DNA of 64,000 bases, from contig NC_087071.1 in assembly GCF_963678635.1 (NCBI RefSeq), positions 19,467,613 through 19,531,612 of the forward strand. Reading direction: 5' to 3'. The DNA comes from Symsagittifera roscoffensis. Its lineage: Eukaryota > Xenacoelomorpha > Acoela > Convolutidae. The stretch's first letter is position 1. Each line of letters begins with the position of its first letter. A program made the translations under genes and the position numbers. Below are positions 11,771-25,495 of the stretch, one piece after another. The notes under the pieces are model-generated. The model was not told where the DNA came from, ran no database searches, and saw only the letters and a program-made list of their open reading frames with translations.

Positions 11771-14700
11771 ATGCGTTATGGGTATACTGACTGTTTATGG
11801 GACTTATGGGTTTTGGAGTTTTGTTTTTATGTATCTGAAATATGTCTTTTTTGTGTTTGTTCTTGATGCGATCTTTTGTGGTACAAGTTTTTTCATTTTT
11901 CAGGACACTGTGTGGCTTGTTAAGTAATCTTGTTGTGTTCATTATTATTCCATTCATCAGTTCTACTGGGCTAGCGTTCGTTGCAGAAGCGGATTTGCTC
12001 TGTGGTAATTTTTTATCCGAAAAAGTTGTCGTTACAAATTGGTAGTTTCCACTAGCTTCTGGTCTTGGCTACTGAATGTTTTGACATCTTTGAAATACAC
12101 AGCGACTTTTTTTTGGGTTGTTAATGCGTTGTGGGGTTCATGGGAGTACTAGGTTTTTGATTTTGCTCTTTATATTTCTGAAGTATGTCTTTTTTTGTGT
12201 TTGTTCTTGATGCGATCTTTTGTGTACTCAATGTTTCTTCAGTATTGACATCTTTGAAATAAACAGCGACATTTTTGGGGGTGTTAGTGCGTTGTGGGTT
12301 TGCTGACATTTCATGAGAGTACCAAGTTTTCGATTTTGGTTTTCATGTTTCTGAAATATGTTATTTTTTGTGTTTATCCTTGATGCGATCTTTTGTGGTA
12401 CAAATTTTTTCATTTTCCAGGGCATTGTGTGGCTAGTTAAGTCCTCTTGATGTGTTCAGTGTTGTTCCATTCCTCAATTCTACTGGGTTAGCGATCGTCG
12501 CAGAAGTGGATTCGCGCTGTGGTGATTTTTCTTCCGAAAAAAAGTTGTCGTTACAAATTGGTTGTTTCCACTAGCTTCTGGTCCTGGCTACTAAATGTTT
12601 CTTCAGTTTTGACAACAAAAAAATACAGCGACACGTTTTTGGTTTTTTGATTCGCTGTGAGTTTGCTGACAGTTCATGGGAGCACTAAGTTTTGAATTTG
12701 GTCTTTATGTTTCTGAAATATGTCTTTTTTTTGTGTTTGTTCTTGATGCGATCTTTTGTGGTACAAATTTTTTTCATTTTTCAGGACACTGTGTGGCTAG
12801 TTAAGTAATCTTGATGTGTTGATTATTGTTCCATTCATCAATTCTACTGGATTAGCGATCGTTGCAGAAGCGGATTTGCGCTGTGGTGATTTTCTGTCTG
12901 AAAAAAGTTGTCGTCACAAATTGGTAGTTTCCACTAGCGTCTGGTCTCGGCTACTGAATGTTTCTTCAGTTTTGACAACCAAAAAATACAGCGACACTTT
13001 TTTGTTTTTTTTTGATGCGCTGTGAGTTTGCTGAGAGTTCATGGGAGCACTAAGTTTTGAATTTGGTCTTTATGTTTCTGAAATATGTCTTTTTTTGTGT
13101 TTGTTCTTGATGCGATCTTTTGTGGTACAAATTTTTTCATTTTTCAGGACACTGTGTGGCTAGTTAAGTCATCTTGATGTGTTCATTATTGTTCCATTCA
13201 TCAGTTCTACTGAGTTAGCGATCGTTGCGGAAGCGGATTTGCTCTGTGGTCTTTTGTTATCCGAAAAAAGTTGTCGTCACAAATTGGTAGCTTCCACTAG
13301 CGTCTGGTCTCGGCTACTGAATGTTTCTTCAGTTTTGACAACCAAAAAATACAGCGACAAATTTTTTGGGTTGTTAATTGTTAATGCGTTGTAGGTTTGC
13401 TGACGGTTCATGGGAATACGAAGTTTTTGATTTTGAGTTTTATGTTTCTGAAATATGTCTTTTTTTGTGTTTGTTCTTGATGCGATCTTTTGTGGTACAA
13501 GTTTTTTTTCATTTTTCAGGACACTGTGTGGCTAGTTAAGTCGTCTTGATATGTTCATTGTTGTTCCATTCATCAGTTCTACTGGGTTAGCTATCGTTGC
13601 AGAAGCGGATTTGCTCTGTGGTAATTTTTTGTCCGAAAAAGTTGTCGTTATAAATTGGTAGTTTCCACTAGCTTCTGGTCTCGGCTACTGAATGTTTCTT
13701 CAGTTTTGACAACCAAAAAATACAGCGACAATTTTTTTGGGTTGTTAATGTGTTAATGCGTTGTAGGTATGCTGACGGTTCATGAGAATACAAAGTTTTT
13801 GATTTTGATTTTTATGTTTCTGAAATATGTCATTTTTTGTGTTTGTTCATGATGCGACCTTTTGGTGTACAAATTTTTTTCATTTTCCAGGACACTGTGT
13901 GGCTAGTTAAGTCATCTTGATGTGTTCATTGTTGTTTTGTTCATCAGTTCTACTAAGTTACCGATCATTGCAGAAGCGGATTTTCTCGGTGGTACTTTTT
14001 TGTCCGAAAAAGTTATCGTTACAAATTGGTAGTTTCCACTAGCGTTTGGTCTCGGCTACTGAATGTTTCTTCAGTTTTGACAACCAAAAAATACAACGAC
14101 AAATTTTTTGGGTTGTTAATGTGTTAGTGCGTTGTAGGTATGCTGACGGTTCATGGGAATACGAAGTTTTTGATTTTGATTTTTATGTTTCTGAGATATG
14201 TCTTTTTTTTGTGTTTGTTCTTGATGCGATCTTTTGTGGTACAAGTTTTTTTCATTTTTCAGGACACTGTGTTGCTAGTTAAGTCGTCTTGATATGTTCA
14301 TTGTTGTTCCATTCATCAGTTCTACTGGGTTAGCTATCGTTGCAGAAGCGGATTTGCTCTGTGGTAATTTTTTTCCGAAAAAAGTTGTCACAAATTGGTA
14401 GTTTCCACTAGCTTCTGGTCTTGGCTACTGAATGTTTCTTCAGTTTTGACATCTTTGAAATACGTAGATCTGCTTTTTTGGTTTGTTAATGCGTTGTGGG
14501 TAACCTGACTGTTCATGGGAGTTCTGGGGTTTGGATTTTTGTGTCAATGTTTCTGAAATATGTCTTTTTTTGTGTTCATCCTTGATGCGATTTTTTGTGG
14601 TACAAATTTTTACTTTTTTCAGGACAGTGTGTGGCTAGTTAAGAAATCTTGTTGTGTTCATTGTTGTTCCAATCATCGATTCTACTGACTTAGCGATCGT

Positions 14701-16814
14701 TGCAGAGGCGGATTTGCTCTGTGGTAATTTTTTTCCGAAAAAAGTTGTCGTTACAAATTGGCAGTTTCCACTAGCTTCTGGTCTTGGCTACTGAATGTTT
14801 CTTCAGTTTTGACATCTTTGAAATAGACAGCGACGTTTTTTTGGGTTGTTAATGCGTTGTGGGTAAGCTGACTGTTTATGGGAGTTCTAGGGTTTGGATT
14901 TTAGTGCTAATGTTTCTGAAATATGTCTTTTTTGTGTTCATCCTTGATGCGATTTTTTGTGTTACAATTTTTTTCATTTTTCAGGTTTGTGTGGCTAGTT
15001 AAGAAATCTTGATGTGTTCATTGTTCTTCCAATCATCGATTCTACTGACTTAGCGATCGTTGCAGAAGCGGATTTGCTCTGTGGTAATTTTTTTTCGAAA
15101 AAAAGTTGTCACAAATTGGTAGTTGCCACTAGCTTCTGGTCTTGGCTACTGAATGCTTCTTCAGTTTTGACATCTTTGAAATACGCAGCCCTGCTTTTTT
15201 GGTTGGTTAATGCGTTGTGGGTAAGCTGACTGTTCATGGGAGTTCTGGGGTTTGGATTTTGGTGTTAATGTTTCTGAAATATGTCTTCTTTTGTGTTCAT
15301 CCTGGATGCGATCTTTTGTGGCAAAATTTTTTTTCATTTTTCAGGACACTGTGTGACTAGTTAAGAATTCTTGATGAGTTCATTGTTGATCCAATCATCA
15401 ATTCTACTGGGTTAGCGATCGTTGCAGAAGCGGATTTGCGCTGTTGTGATTTTTTATCCGAAAAAATTTGTCGTCACAAATTGGTAGTTACCACTAGCTT
15501 CTGGTCTTGGCTACTGAATGTTTCTTCTGTTTTGACATCTTTGAAATACACAGCGGCGCTTTTTTGGGTTGTAAATGCGTTGTGGGTATGCTGAAAATTC
15601 ATGGGAGTACTAAAATTTTGATTTTTGTCTTTATATTTCTGAAATATGTCATTTTTTGTGTTCATCCTTGATGCGATTTTTTTGTGGTACAAATTTTTTC
15701 ACTTTTCAGGACAGTGTGGCTAGTTAAGAATTCTTGATGTGTTCATTGTTGCTCCATTCATCGATTGTACTGACTTAGCGATCGTTGCAGAAGCGGATTT
15801 GCGCTGTGATGGTTTTTTGTCCGAAAATAGTTGTCGTCGCAAGTTGGTAGCTTCCACTAGCTTCTGGTCTTGGCTACTGAATGTTTCTTCAGTTTTGACA
15901 TCTTTGAAATACACAGCGACGCTTTTTTGGGTTGTTAATGCGTTGTGGGTTTGCTGACAGTTCATGGCAGTACTAAATTTTTGATTTTGGTCTGTTTCTG
16001 AAATATGTCATTTTTTGTGTTTATACTTGATGCGATCTTTTGAGGTACAAATTGTTTCATTTTTCAGGACCTTGTGTGGCTAGTTAAGTCATCTTGATGT
16101 GTTCCTTGTTGTACCATTCATCAGTTCTTTTGGGTTAGCGATCCTTGCAGAAGCAAATATGCGCTGTGGTGATTTTTTGTCCGAAAAAAGTTGTCACAGC
16201 ACTGGCAGTTTTTCTTTCTTCTTGGACTTGACTAACAGACTTTCCTTGTTTTCATAAATTTGAAAGACAGAGCTGCCTTTTTGGGGTTGATAATGCATTT
16301 TTTTTACTTGTTGATGTTACCTGGGAGTGCTTAATAATTGATTTCAGTTTTTTTCTGTGGAATCATGTCTTTTTATGTGTCTCTCAGTGATGCTGTTTTT
16401 CACGTTACAAGTTGTTCCATTTTTGATCAGTGTCTGTCTGATATTATCTTTTCGATGTGCTCATTTTTGTTCATTTATTCAAATCGACTGGGGTAGTGGT
16501 CGTTCCACTAGCGAATTTGCGCTGGTGTGTTTTTGTTTCAACAGTTATCACAAATTGGTAGTTTCCACTAGCTTCTGGTCTTGGCTACTGAATGTTTCTT
16601 CAGTTTTGACATCTTTGAAATACAGAGCGACGCTTTTTTGGGTTTTTAATGCGTTGTGGGTATGCTGAAGACTCATGGGAGTTCTGGGTTTTGATTTTGG
16701 TTTTCGTGTTTCTGAATTATGTCTATTTTTGTGTTAATCCTTGATGCAATTTTATGTGGTACAATCTTTTTCCATTTTTCAGGACAGTGTGTGGCTAGTG
16801 AAGAAATCTTGATG
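11771..16814 (+). repeat. Satellite, mostly monomeric A-type run
   Basis: A-type monomers predominate, with one B-type unit at about 16196-16550. A truncated unit at about 12225 joins CTTTTGTGTACT to CAATGTTTCTTCAG, removing most of a monomer. Three consecutive units near 14500, 14870 and 15225 share the GGGTAA(G/C)CTGACTGTT and GGGGTTTGGATTTT subtype. Confidence 0.8.
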
Positions 16815-19485
16815 TGTTCATTGTTGCTTCATTTATCGATTCTACTGACTTAGCAATCGTTGCAGAAGCGGATTTGCGCTGTGAAGATTTTTGTCCGAAA
16901 AAAGTTGTCGTCACAAATTGGTAGTTTTCACTGGCTTCTGGTCTTGGCTACTGAATTTTCTTCATTTTTGACATCTTTGAAATACACAGCGACATTTTTT
17001 GGGTTGTTTGTTGGTATGCTAACGGTTCATGGGAGTACTAAGTTTTTGATTTTGGCCGTTATGTTTCTGAAATATGTCATTTTTTGTGTTTATCCTTGAT
17101 GCGATCTTTTGTGGTACAATTTTTTTTCGTATTTCAGGACATTATGTGGCTAGTTAAGTCATCTTGATGTGTTCATTGTTGCTCCATTTATCGATTCTAC
17201 CGACTTAGCGATCGTTGCAAAAGCGAATTTGCGCTGTGGTGATTTTTTGTCCGAAAAAGTTGTCGTCACAGCATTGGCAGTTTTTTCTGTTTGGTCTTGA
17301 CTACCAGACATCCCTTGTTTTCATAAATTTGAAAGACAGCGCTGCCTTTTTGGGGTGGATAATGCTTTGTTTACTTTTTATTGGTACCTGGGAATGCTTA
17401 GTTCTTGATTTCATTTTTTTTCTGTGGAATCATGTCATTTTATGTGTCTATCAGTGATGCGGTTTTTCTCGCTACAAGTTTTTCCATTTTTGATCAGAGT
17501 GTCTGGCTGATATCATCTTTTTGATGTGCTCATTTTTATTCATTTATTCAATTCTACTGGGTCAGTGGTCGTTGTACTAGCGAATTTGCGCTAGACTCTT
17601 TTTGTCTCAATCTTAACACAAATTGGTAGTTTCCACTAGCTTCTGGTCTTGGCTGCTGAATGTTTCTTCAGATTTGACATCTTTGAAATACACAGCGACG
17701 CTTTTTTGGGTTGTTAATGCGTTGTGGGTATGCTGAAGATTCATGGGAGTTCTGGGTTTTGATTTTGGTTTTCGTGTTTCTGAAATATGTCTTTTTTTGT
17801 TCATTCTTGATGCGATTTTTTGTGTTACAAGTTTTTTCATTTTTCAGGACTGTGTGTGGCTAGTGAAGAAATCTTGATGTGTTCCTTGTTGCTCCATTTA
17901 TCGATTCTAATGTTTTAGCGATCGTTGCAGAAGCAGATTTGCGCTGTGGTGATTTTTGTCCGAAAAAAGTTGTCGTCACAAATTGGTAGTTTTCACTAGC
18001 TTCTGGTCTTGGCTACTGAATGTTTCTTCAGTTTTGACATCTTTGAAATACACAGCGACAATTTCTGGGTTGTTTGTTGGTATGCTAACGGTTCATGGGA
18101 GTACTAAGTTTTTGATTTTGGCCGTTATGTTTCTGAAATATGTCATTTTTTGTGTTTATCCTTGATGCGATCTTTTGTGGTACAATTTTTTTTCGTATTT
18201 CAGGACATTATGTGGCTAGTTAAGTCATCTTGATGTGTTCATTGTTGCTCCATTTATCGATTCTACTGACTTAGCAATCGTTGCAGAAGCGGATTTGCGC
18301 TGTGAAGATTTTTGTCCGAAAAAAGTTGTCGTCACAAATTGGTAGTTTTCACTGGCTTCTGGTCTTGGCTACTGAATTTTCTTCATTTTTGACATCTTTG
18401 AAATACACAGCGACATTTTTTGGGTTGTTTGTTGGTATGCTAACGGTTCATGGGAGTACTAAGTTTTTGATTTTGGCCGTTATGTTTCTGAAATATGTCA
18501 TTTTTTGTGTTTATCCTTGATGCGATCTTTTGTGGTACAATTTTTTTTCGTATTTCAGGACATTATGTGGCTAGTTAAGTCATCTTGATGTGTTCATTGT
18601 TGCTCCATTTATCGATTCTACCGACTTAGCGATCGTTGCAAAAGCGAATTTGCGCTGTGGTGATTTTTTGTCCGAAAAAGTTGTCGTCACAGCATTGGCA
18701 GTTTTTTCTGTTTGGTCTTGACTACCAGACATCCCTTGTTTTCATAAATTTGAAAGACAGCGCTGCCTTTTTGGGGTGGATAATGCTTTGTTTACTTTTT
18801 ATTGGTACCTGGGAATGCTTAGTTCTTGATTTCATTTTTTTTCTGTGGAATCATGTCATTTTATGTGTCTATCAGTGATGCGGTTTTTCTCGCTACAAGT
18901 TTTTCCATTTTTGATCAGAGTGTCTGGCTGATATCATCTTTTTGATGTGCTCATTTTTATTCATTTATTCAATTCTACTGGGTCAGTGGTCGTTGTACTA
19001 GCGAATTTGCGCTAGACTCTTTTTGTCTCAATCTTAACACAAATTGGTAGTTTCCACTAGCTTCTGGCCTTGGCTGCTGAATGTTTCTTCAGATTTGACA
19101 TCTTTGAAATACACAGCGACGCTTTTTTGGGTTGTTAATGCGTTGTGGGTATGCTGAAGATTCATGGGAGTTCTGGGTTTTGATTTTGGTTTTCGTGTTT
19201 CTGAAATATGTCTTTTTTTGTTCATTCTTGATGCGATTTTTTGTGTTACAAGTTTTTTCATTTTTCAGGACTGTGTGTGGCTAGTGAAGAAATCTTGATG
19301 TGTTCCTTGTTGCTCCATTTATCGATTCTAATGTTTTTGCGATCGTTGCAGAAGCAGATTTGCGCTGTGGTGATTTTTGTCCGAAAAAAGTTGTCGTCAC
19401 AAATTGGTAGTTTTCACTAGCTTCTGGTCTTGGCTACTGAATGTTTCTTCAGTTTTGACATCTTTGAAATACACAGCGACAATTT
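16815..19485 (+). repeat. 1421-bp four-monomer HOR, two near-identical copies
   Basis: Positions 16815-18064 repeat at 18236-19485, offset 1421 bp. Each copy contains A, A, B and A-type units. Only scattered substitutions were seen by eye, for example CTTCTGGTCTTGG versus CTTCTGGCCTTGG, and ATGTTTTAGCG versus ATGTTTTTGCG. Positions 18065-18235 resemble 17000-17165, so exchange occurred in the wrong register of the unit. Confidence 0.87.
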
Positions 19486-19794
19486 GTTTTGGATTGTTAA
19501 TGATTTGTGGGTTTGCTGACAGTTCATGGCAGTACTAAGTTGTTGATTTTGGTCTGTTTCTGAAATAAGTCATTTTTTGTGTTTATCCTTGATGCGATCT
19601 TTTGTGGTACAAATTTTTTCATTTTAAGAAATGTTGATGTGTTCATTGTTATTCCAATCATCGATTCTACTGACTTAGCGATCGTTGCAGAAGCGGATTT
19701 GCGCTGTGGTGATCTTTGTCCGAAATAAGTTGTCGTCACAAATTGGTAGTTTCGACTAGCTTCTGGTCTTGGCTACTGAATGTTTCTTCAGTTT

Positions 19795-22103
19795 TGAATA
19801 TGAAATACACAGCGACTTTTTTTTGGGTTGTTAATGCGTTGTGGGTTTGCTGACAGTTCATGGGAGCACTAAGTTTTTGATTTTGGTCTTGATGTTTCTG
19901 AAATATGTCTTTTTTGTGTTTGTTCTTGATGCGATCTTTTGTGGTAGAATTTTTTTCATTTCAGGATATTGTGTGGCTAGTTAAGTCATCTTGATGTATT
20001 CATTTTTGTTCCAATCATCGGCTCTACTGATTTAGCGATCGTTGCAGAAGCGGATTTGCGCTGTGGTGATCTTTGTCCGAAAGAAGTTGTCGTCATAAAT
20101 TGGTAGTTTCGACTAGCTCCTGGTCTTGGCTACTGAATGTATCTTCAGTTTTGAAATCTATGAAATACACAGCGACTTTTTTTTGGGTTTTTAATGCGTT
20201 GTGGGTTTGCTGACCGTTCATGGGAGCACTAAGTTTTTGATTTTGGTCTTGATGTTTCTGAAATATGTCTTTTTTGTGTTTGTTCTTGATGCGATCTTTT
20301 GTGGTAAAATTTTTTTCATTTTTCAGGTTATTGTGTGGCTAGTTAAGTCATCTTGATGTGTTCATTGTTGTTCCATTCATCAGTTCTACTGGGTTAGCGG
20401 TCGTTGCAGAAGCGGATTTGCTCTGCGGTTTTTTTTTATCCGAAAAAAGTTGTCGTCACTAATTGGTAGTTTCCACTAGCTTCTGGTCTTGGCTACTGAA
20501 TGTTTCTTCAGTTTTGACATCTTTGAAATACGCAGCGCTACTGTTTTGGTTTGTTAATGCGTTGTGGGTATGCTGAATGTTCATAGGACTTCTGGGTTTT
20601 GGATTATGGTGTTTATGTTTCTGAAATATGTCTTTTTTGTGTTTGTTCTTGATGCGATCTTTTGTGGTACAAATTTTTTCATTTTTCAGGACAGTGTGTG
20701 GCTAGTGAAGAAATCTTGATGTGTTCCTTGTTGCTCCATTTATCGATTCTATTGACTTAGCGATCGTTGCAGAAGCGGATTTGCGGTGTGGTGATTTATG
20801 TCCGAAAAAAGTTGTCGTCACAAATTGGTAGTTTTCACTAGCTTCTGGTCTTGGCTACTGAATGTTTCTTCAGTTTTGACATCTATGAAATACACAGCGA
20901 CTTTTTTTTGGGTTGTTAATGCGTTGTGGGTTTGCTGACAGTTCATGGGAGCACTAAGTTTTTGATTTTGGTCTTGATGTTTCTGAAATATGTCTTTTTT
21001 TGTGTTTGTTCTTGATGCGATCTTTTGTGGTAGAATTTTTTTCATTTCAGGATATTGTGTGGCTAGTTAAGTCATCTTGATGTATTCATTTTTGTTCCAA
21101 TCATCGGTTCTACTGATTTAGCGATCGTTGCAGAAGCGGATTTGCGCTGTGGTGATCTTTGTCCGAAAGAAGTTGTCGTCATAAATTGGTAGTTTCGACT
21201 AGCTCCTGGTCTTGGCTACTGAATGTTTCTTCAGTTTTGAAATCTATGAAATACACAGCGACTTTTTTTTTGGGTTGTTAATGCGTTGTGGGTTTGCTGA
21301 CAGTTCATGGGAGCACTCAGTTTTTGATTTTGGTCTTGATGTTTCTGAAATATGTCTTTTTTGTGTTTGTTCTTGATGCGATCTTTTGTGGTAAAATTTT
21401 TTTCATTTTTCAGGTTATTGTGTGGCTGGTTAAGTCATCTTGATGTGTTCATTGTTGTTCCATTCATCAGTTCTACTGGGTTAGCGGTCGTTGCAGAAGC
21501 GGATTTGCTCTGCGGTTTTTTTTTTATCCGAAAAAAGTTGTCGTCACTAATTGGTAGTTTCCACTAGCTTCTGGTCTTGGCTACTGAATGTTTCTTCAGT
21601 TTTGACATCTTTGAAATACGCAGCGCTACTGTTTTGGTTTGTTAATGCGTTGTGGGTATGCTGAATGTTCATAGGACTTCTGGGCTTTGGATTATGGTGT
21701 TTATGTTTCTGAAATATGTCTTTTTTGTGTTTGTTCTTGATGCGATCTTTTGTGGTACAAATTTTTTCATTTTTCAGGACAGTGTGTGGCTAGTGAAGAA
21801 ATCTTGATGTGTTCCTTGTTGCTCCATTTATCGATTCTATTGACTTAGCGATCGTTGCAGAAGCGGATTTGCGGTGTGGTGATTTATGTCCGAAAAAAGT
21901 TGTCGTCACAAATTGGTAGTTTTCACTAGCTTCTGGTCTTGGCTACTGAATGTTTCTTCAGTTTTGACATCTATGAAATACACAGCGACTTTTTTTTTGG
22001 GTTGTTAATGCGTTGTGGGTTTGCTGACAGTTCATGGGAGCACTAAGTTTTTGATTTTGGTCTTGATGTTTCTGAAATATGTCTTTTTTTGTGTTTGTTC
22101 TTG
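19795..22103 (+). repeat. ~1087-bp three-monomer HOR, two full copies
   Basis: About 19795-20880 repeats as 20881-21967, with a partial third start to about 22100. Diagnostic shared variants are CTACTGATTTAGCGATC (20026 and 21112), GACTAGCTCCTGGTC, CTCTGCGGTTTTTTTT with GTCACTAATTGG, and GAAGCGGATTTGCGGTGTGG. Confidence 0.83.
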
Positions 22104-24177
22104 ATGCGATCTTTTGTGGTACAAATTTTTTCATTTTTCAGGATTTTGTGTGACTAGTTAAGTCATCTTGATGTGTTCCTTGTTGCTCCATTTATCGATT
22201 CTACTGACTTAGCGATCGTTGCAGAAGCGGATTTGCGGTGTGGTGTTTTATGTTCGAAAAAAGTTGTCGTCACAAATTGGTAGTTTTCACTAGCTTCTGG
22301 TCTTGGCTACTGAATGTTTCTTCAGTTTTGACATCTTTGAAATACACAGCGACAATTTTTGGGTTGTTAATGCTTTGTGGGTTTGCTGACAGTTCATGGC
22401 AGTACTACGTTTTTGATTTTGATCTGTTTCTGAAATATGTCATTTTTTGTGTTTATCCTTGATGCGATCTTATGTGGTACAAATTTTTTCATTTTTCAGG
22501 ACAGTGTGTGGCTAGTGAAGAAATATTGATGTGTTCCTTGTTGCTCCATTTATCGATTCTACTGACTTAGCGATCGTTGCAGAAGCGGATTTGCGGTGTG
22601 ATGTTTTATGTCCGAAAAAAGTTGTCGTCACAAATTGGTAGTTTTCACTAGCTTCTGGCCTTGGCTACTGAATGTTTCTTCAGTTTTGACATCTTTGAAA
22701 TACACAGCGACAATTTTTTGCGTTGTTAATGCTTTATGGGTTTGCTGACAGTTCATGGCAGTACTACGTTTTTGATTTTGGTCTGTTTCTGAAATATGTC
22801 ATTTTTTGTGTTTATCCTTGATGCGATCTTTTGTGGTACAAATTTTTTTATTTTTCAGGACAGTGTGTGGCTAGTGAAGAAATCTTGATGTGTTCCTTGT
22901 TGCTCCATTTATCCATTCTACTGACTTAGTGGTCGTTGCAGAAGCGGATTTGCGCTGTGGTGATCTTTTTCCGAAAGAAGTTGTCGTCACAAATTGGTAG
23001 TTTCGACTAGCTTCTGGTCTTGGCTACTGAATGCTTCTTCAGTTTTGAAATCTATGAAATACACAGCGACTTTTTTTTGGGTTGTTAATGCGTTGTGGGT
23101 TTGCTGACAGTTCATGGGAGCACTAAGTTTTTGATTTTCGTCTTGATGTTTCTGAAATATGTCTTTTTTGTGTTTGTTCTTGATGCGATCGTTTGTGGTA
23201 AATTTTTTTTCATTTTTCAGGATATTGTGTGGCTAGTTAAGTCATCTTGATGTGTTCATTGTTGTTCCATTCATCAGTTCTACTGGGTTAGCGATCGTTG
23301 CAGAAGCGGATATGCTCTGCGGTTTTTTTTATTCGAAAAAAGTTGTTACAAATTGGTAGTTTCCACTAGCTTCTGGTCTTGGCTACTGAATGTTTCTTCA
23401 GTTTTGACATCTTTGAAATACGCAGCGCTGCTATTTTGGTTTGTTAATGCGTTGTGGGTATGCTGACTGTTCATAGGGTTTCTGGGTTTTGGTTTTTATG
23501 TTTCTGAAATATGTCTTTCTTGTGTTTGTTCTTGATGCGATCTTTTGTGGTACAAATTTTTTCATTTTTCAGGACAGTGTGTGGCTAGTGAAGACATCTT
23601 GATGTGTTCCTTGTTGCTCCATTTATCGATTCTACTGACTTAGCGATCGTTGCAGAAGCGGATTTGCGGTGTGGTGATTTATGTCCGAAAAAAGTTGTTG
23701 TCACAAATTGGTAGTTTTCACTAGCTTCTGGTCTTGGCTACTGAATGTTTCTTCAGTTTTGACATCTATGAAATACACAGCGACTTTTTTTTGGGTTGTT
23801 AATGCGTTGTGGGTATGCTGATTGTTCATAGGACTTCTGGGTTTTGGATTTTGGTATTAATGTTTCTGAGATATGTCTTTGTTGTGTTTGTTCTTGATGC
23901 GATCTTTTGTGGTACAAATTTTTTCATTTTTCAGGACAGTGTGTGGCTAGTGAAGAAGTCTTGATGTGTTCCTTGTTGCTCCATTTATCGATTCTACTGA
24001 CTTAGCGATCGTTGCAGAAGCGGATTTGCGGTGTGGTGATTTATGTCCGAAAAAAGTTGTCGTCACAAATTGGTAGTTTTCACTAGCTTCTGGTCTTGGC
24101 TACTGAATGTTTCTTCAGTTTTGACATCTTTGAAATACACCGCGACAATTTTTTGGGTTGTTAATGCTTTGTGGGTT
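22104..24177 (+). repeat. Satellite, A-type run of the TTGCGGTGTGG subtype
   Basis: Successive monomers carry TTGCGGTGTGG or its GATG variant after the core, and CTCCATTTATC(G/C)ATTCTACTGAC before it. This subtype is related to the third monomer of the preceding ~1087-bp HOR and appears to have spread from it. No B-type unit is present. Confidence 0.78.
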
Positions 24178-25495
24178 TGCTGACAGTTCTTGGCAGTACT
24201 ACGTTTTTGATTTTGGTCTGTTTCCGAAATATGTCATTTTTTGTGTTTATCCTTGATGCGAACTTTTGTGGTACAAATTTTTTCATTTTTCAGGACAGTG
24301 TGTGGCTAGTGAAGAAATCTTGATGTGTTCCTTGTTGCTCCATTTATCAATTCTACTGACTTAGTGGTCGTTGCAGAAGCGGATTTGCGCTGTGGTGATC
24401 TTTTTCAGAAAGAAATTGTCGTCACAAATTGGTAGTTTTCACTAGCTTCTTGTCTTGGCTACTGAATGTTTCTTCAGTTTTGACATCTAAGAAATACACA
24501 GCGACTTTTTTTGGGTTGTTAATGCGTTGTGGGTTTGCTGACAGTTCATGGGAGCACTAAGTTTTGATTTTGGTCTTTATGTTTCTGAAATATGTCTTTT
24601 TTTGTGTTTGTTCTTGATGCGATCTTTTGTGGTACAAATTTTTTCGTTTTTCAGGACACTGTGTGGCTAGTTAATTCATCTTGATGTGTTCATTAATGTT
24701 CCCTTCATCAATTCTACTGAGTTACCGATCGTTGCAGAAGTGGATTTGCGCTGTGGTGATTTTCTGTCTGAAAAAAAATGTCGTCACAAATTGGTAGTTT
24801 CCACTAGCGTCTGGTCTCGGCTACTGAATGTTTCTTCAGTTTTGACAACCAAAAAATACAGCGACACATTTTTGATTTCTTATTGCGCTCTGGGTTTGCT
24901 GACAGTTCGTGTCAGTACTACGTTTTTGATTTTGGTCTGTTTCTGAAATATGTCATTTTTTGTGTTTATCCTTGATGCGAACTTTTGTGGTACAAATTTT
25001 TTCATTTTTCAGGACAGTGTGTGGCTAGTGAAGAAATCTTGATGTGTTCCTTGTTGCTCCATTTATCAATTCTACTGACTTAGTGGTCGTTGCAGAAGCG
25101 GATTTGCGCTGTGGTGATCTTTTTCAGAAAGAAATTGTCGTCACAAATTGGTAGTTTTCACTAGCTTCTTGTCTTGGCTACTGAATGTTTCTTCAGTTTT
25201 GACATCTATGAAATACACAGCGACTTTTTTTGGGTTGTTAATGCGTTGTGGGTTTGCTGACAGTTCATGGGAGCACTAAGTTTTGATTTTGGTCTTTATG
25301 TTTCTGAAATATGTCTTTTTTTGTGTTTGTTCTTGATGCGATCTTTTGTGGTACAAATTTTTTCGTTTTTCAGGACACTGTGTGGCTAGTTAATTCATCT
25401 TGATGTGTTCATTAATGTTCCTTTCATCAATTCTACTGGGTTACCGATCGTTGCAGAAGTGGATTTGCGCTGTGGTGATTTTCTGTCTGAAAAAA
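24178..25495 (+). repeat. 718-bp dimeric HOR, about two copies
   Basis: Positions 24178-24895 repeat from 24896 to about 25495. Shared rare features are CTTGATGCGAACTTTTG (24252 and 24970), TTTTTCAGAAAGAAATTGTCG, CTTCTTGTCTTGG and CATTAATGTTCC. The second copy loses similarity after the GATTTTCTGTCTG box. Confidence 0.83.
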
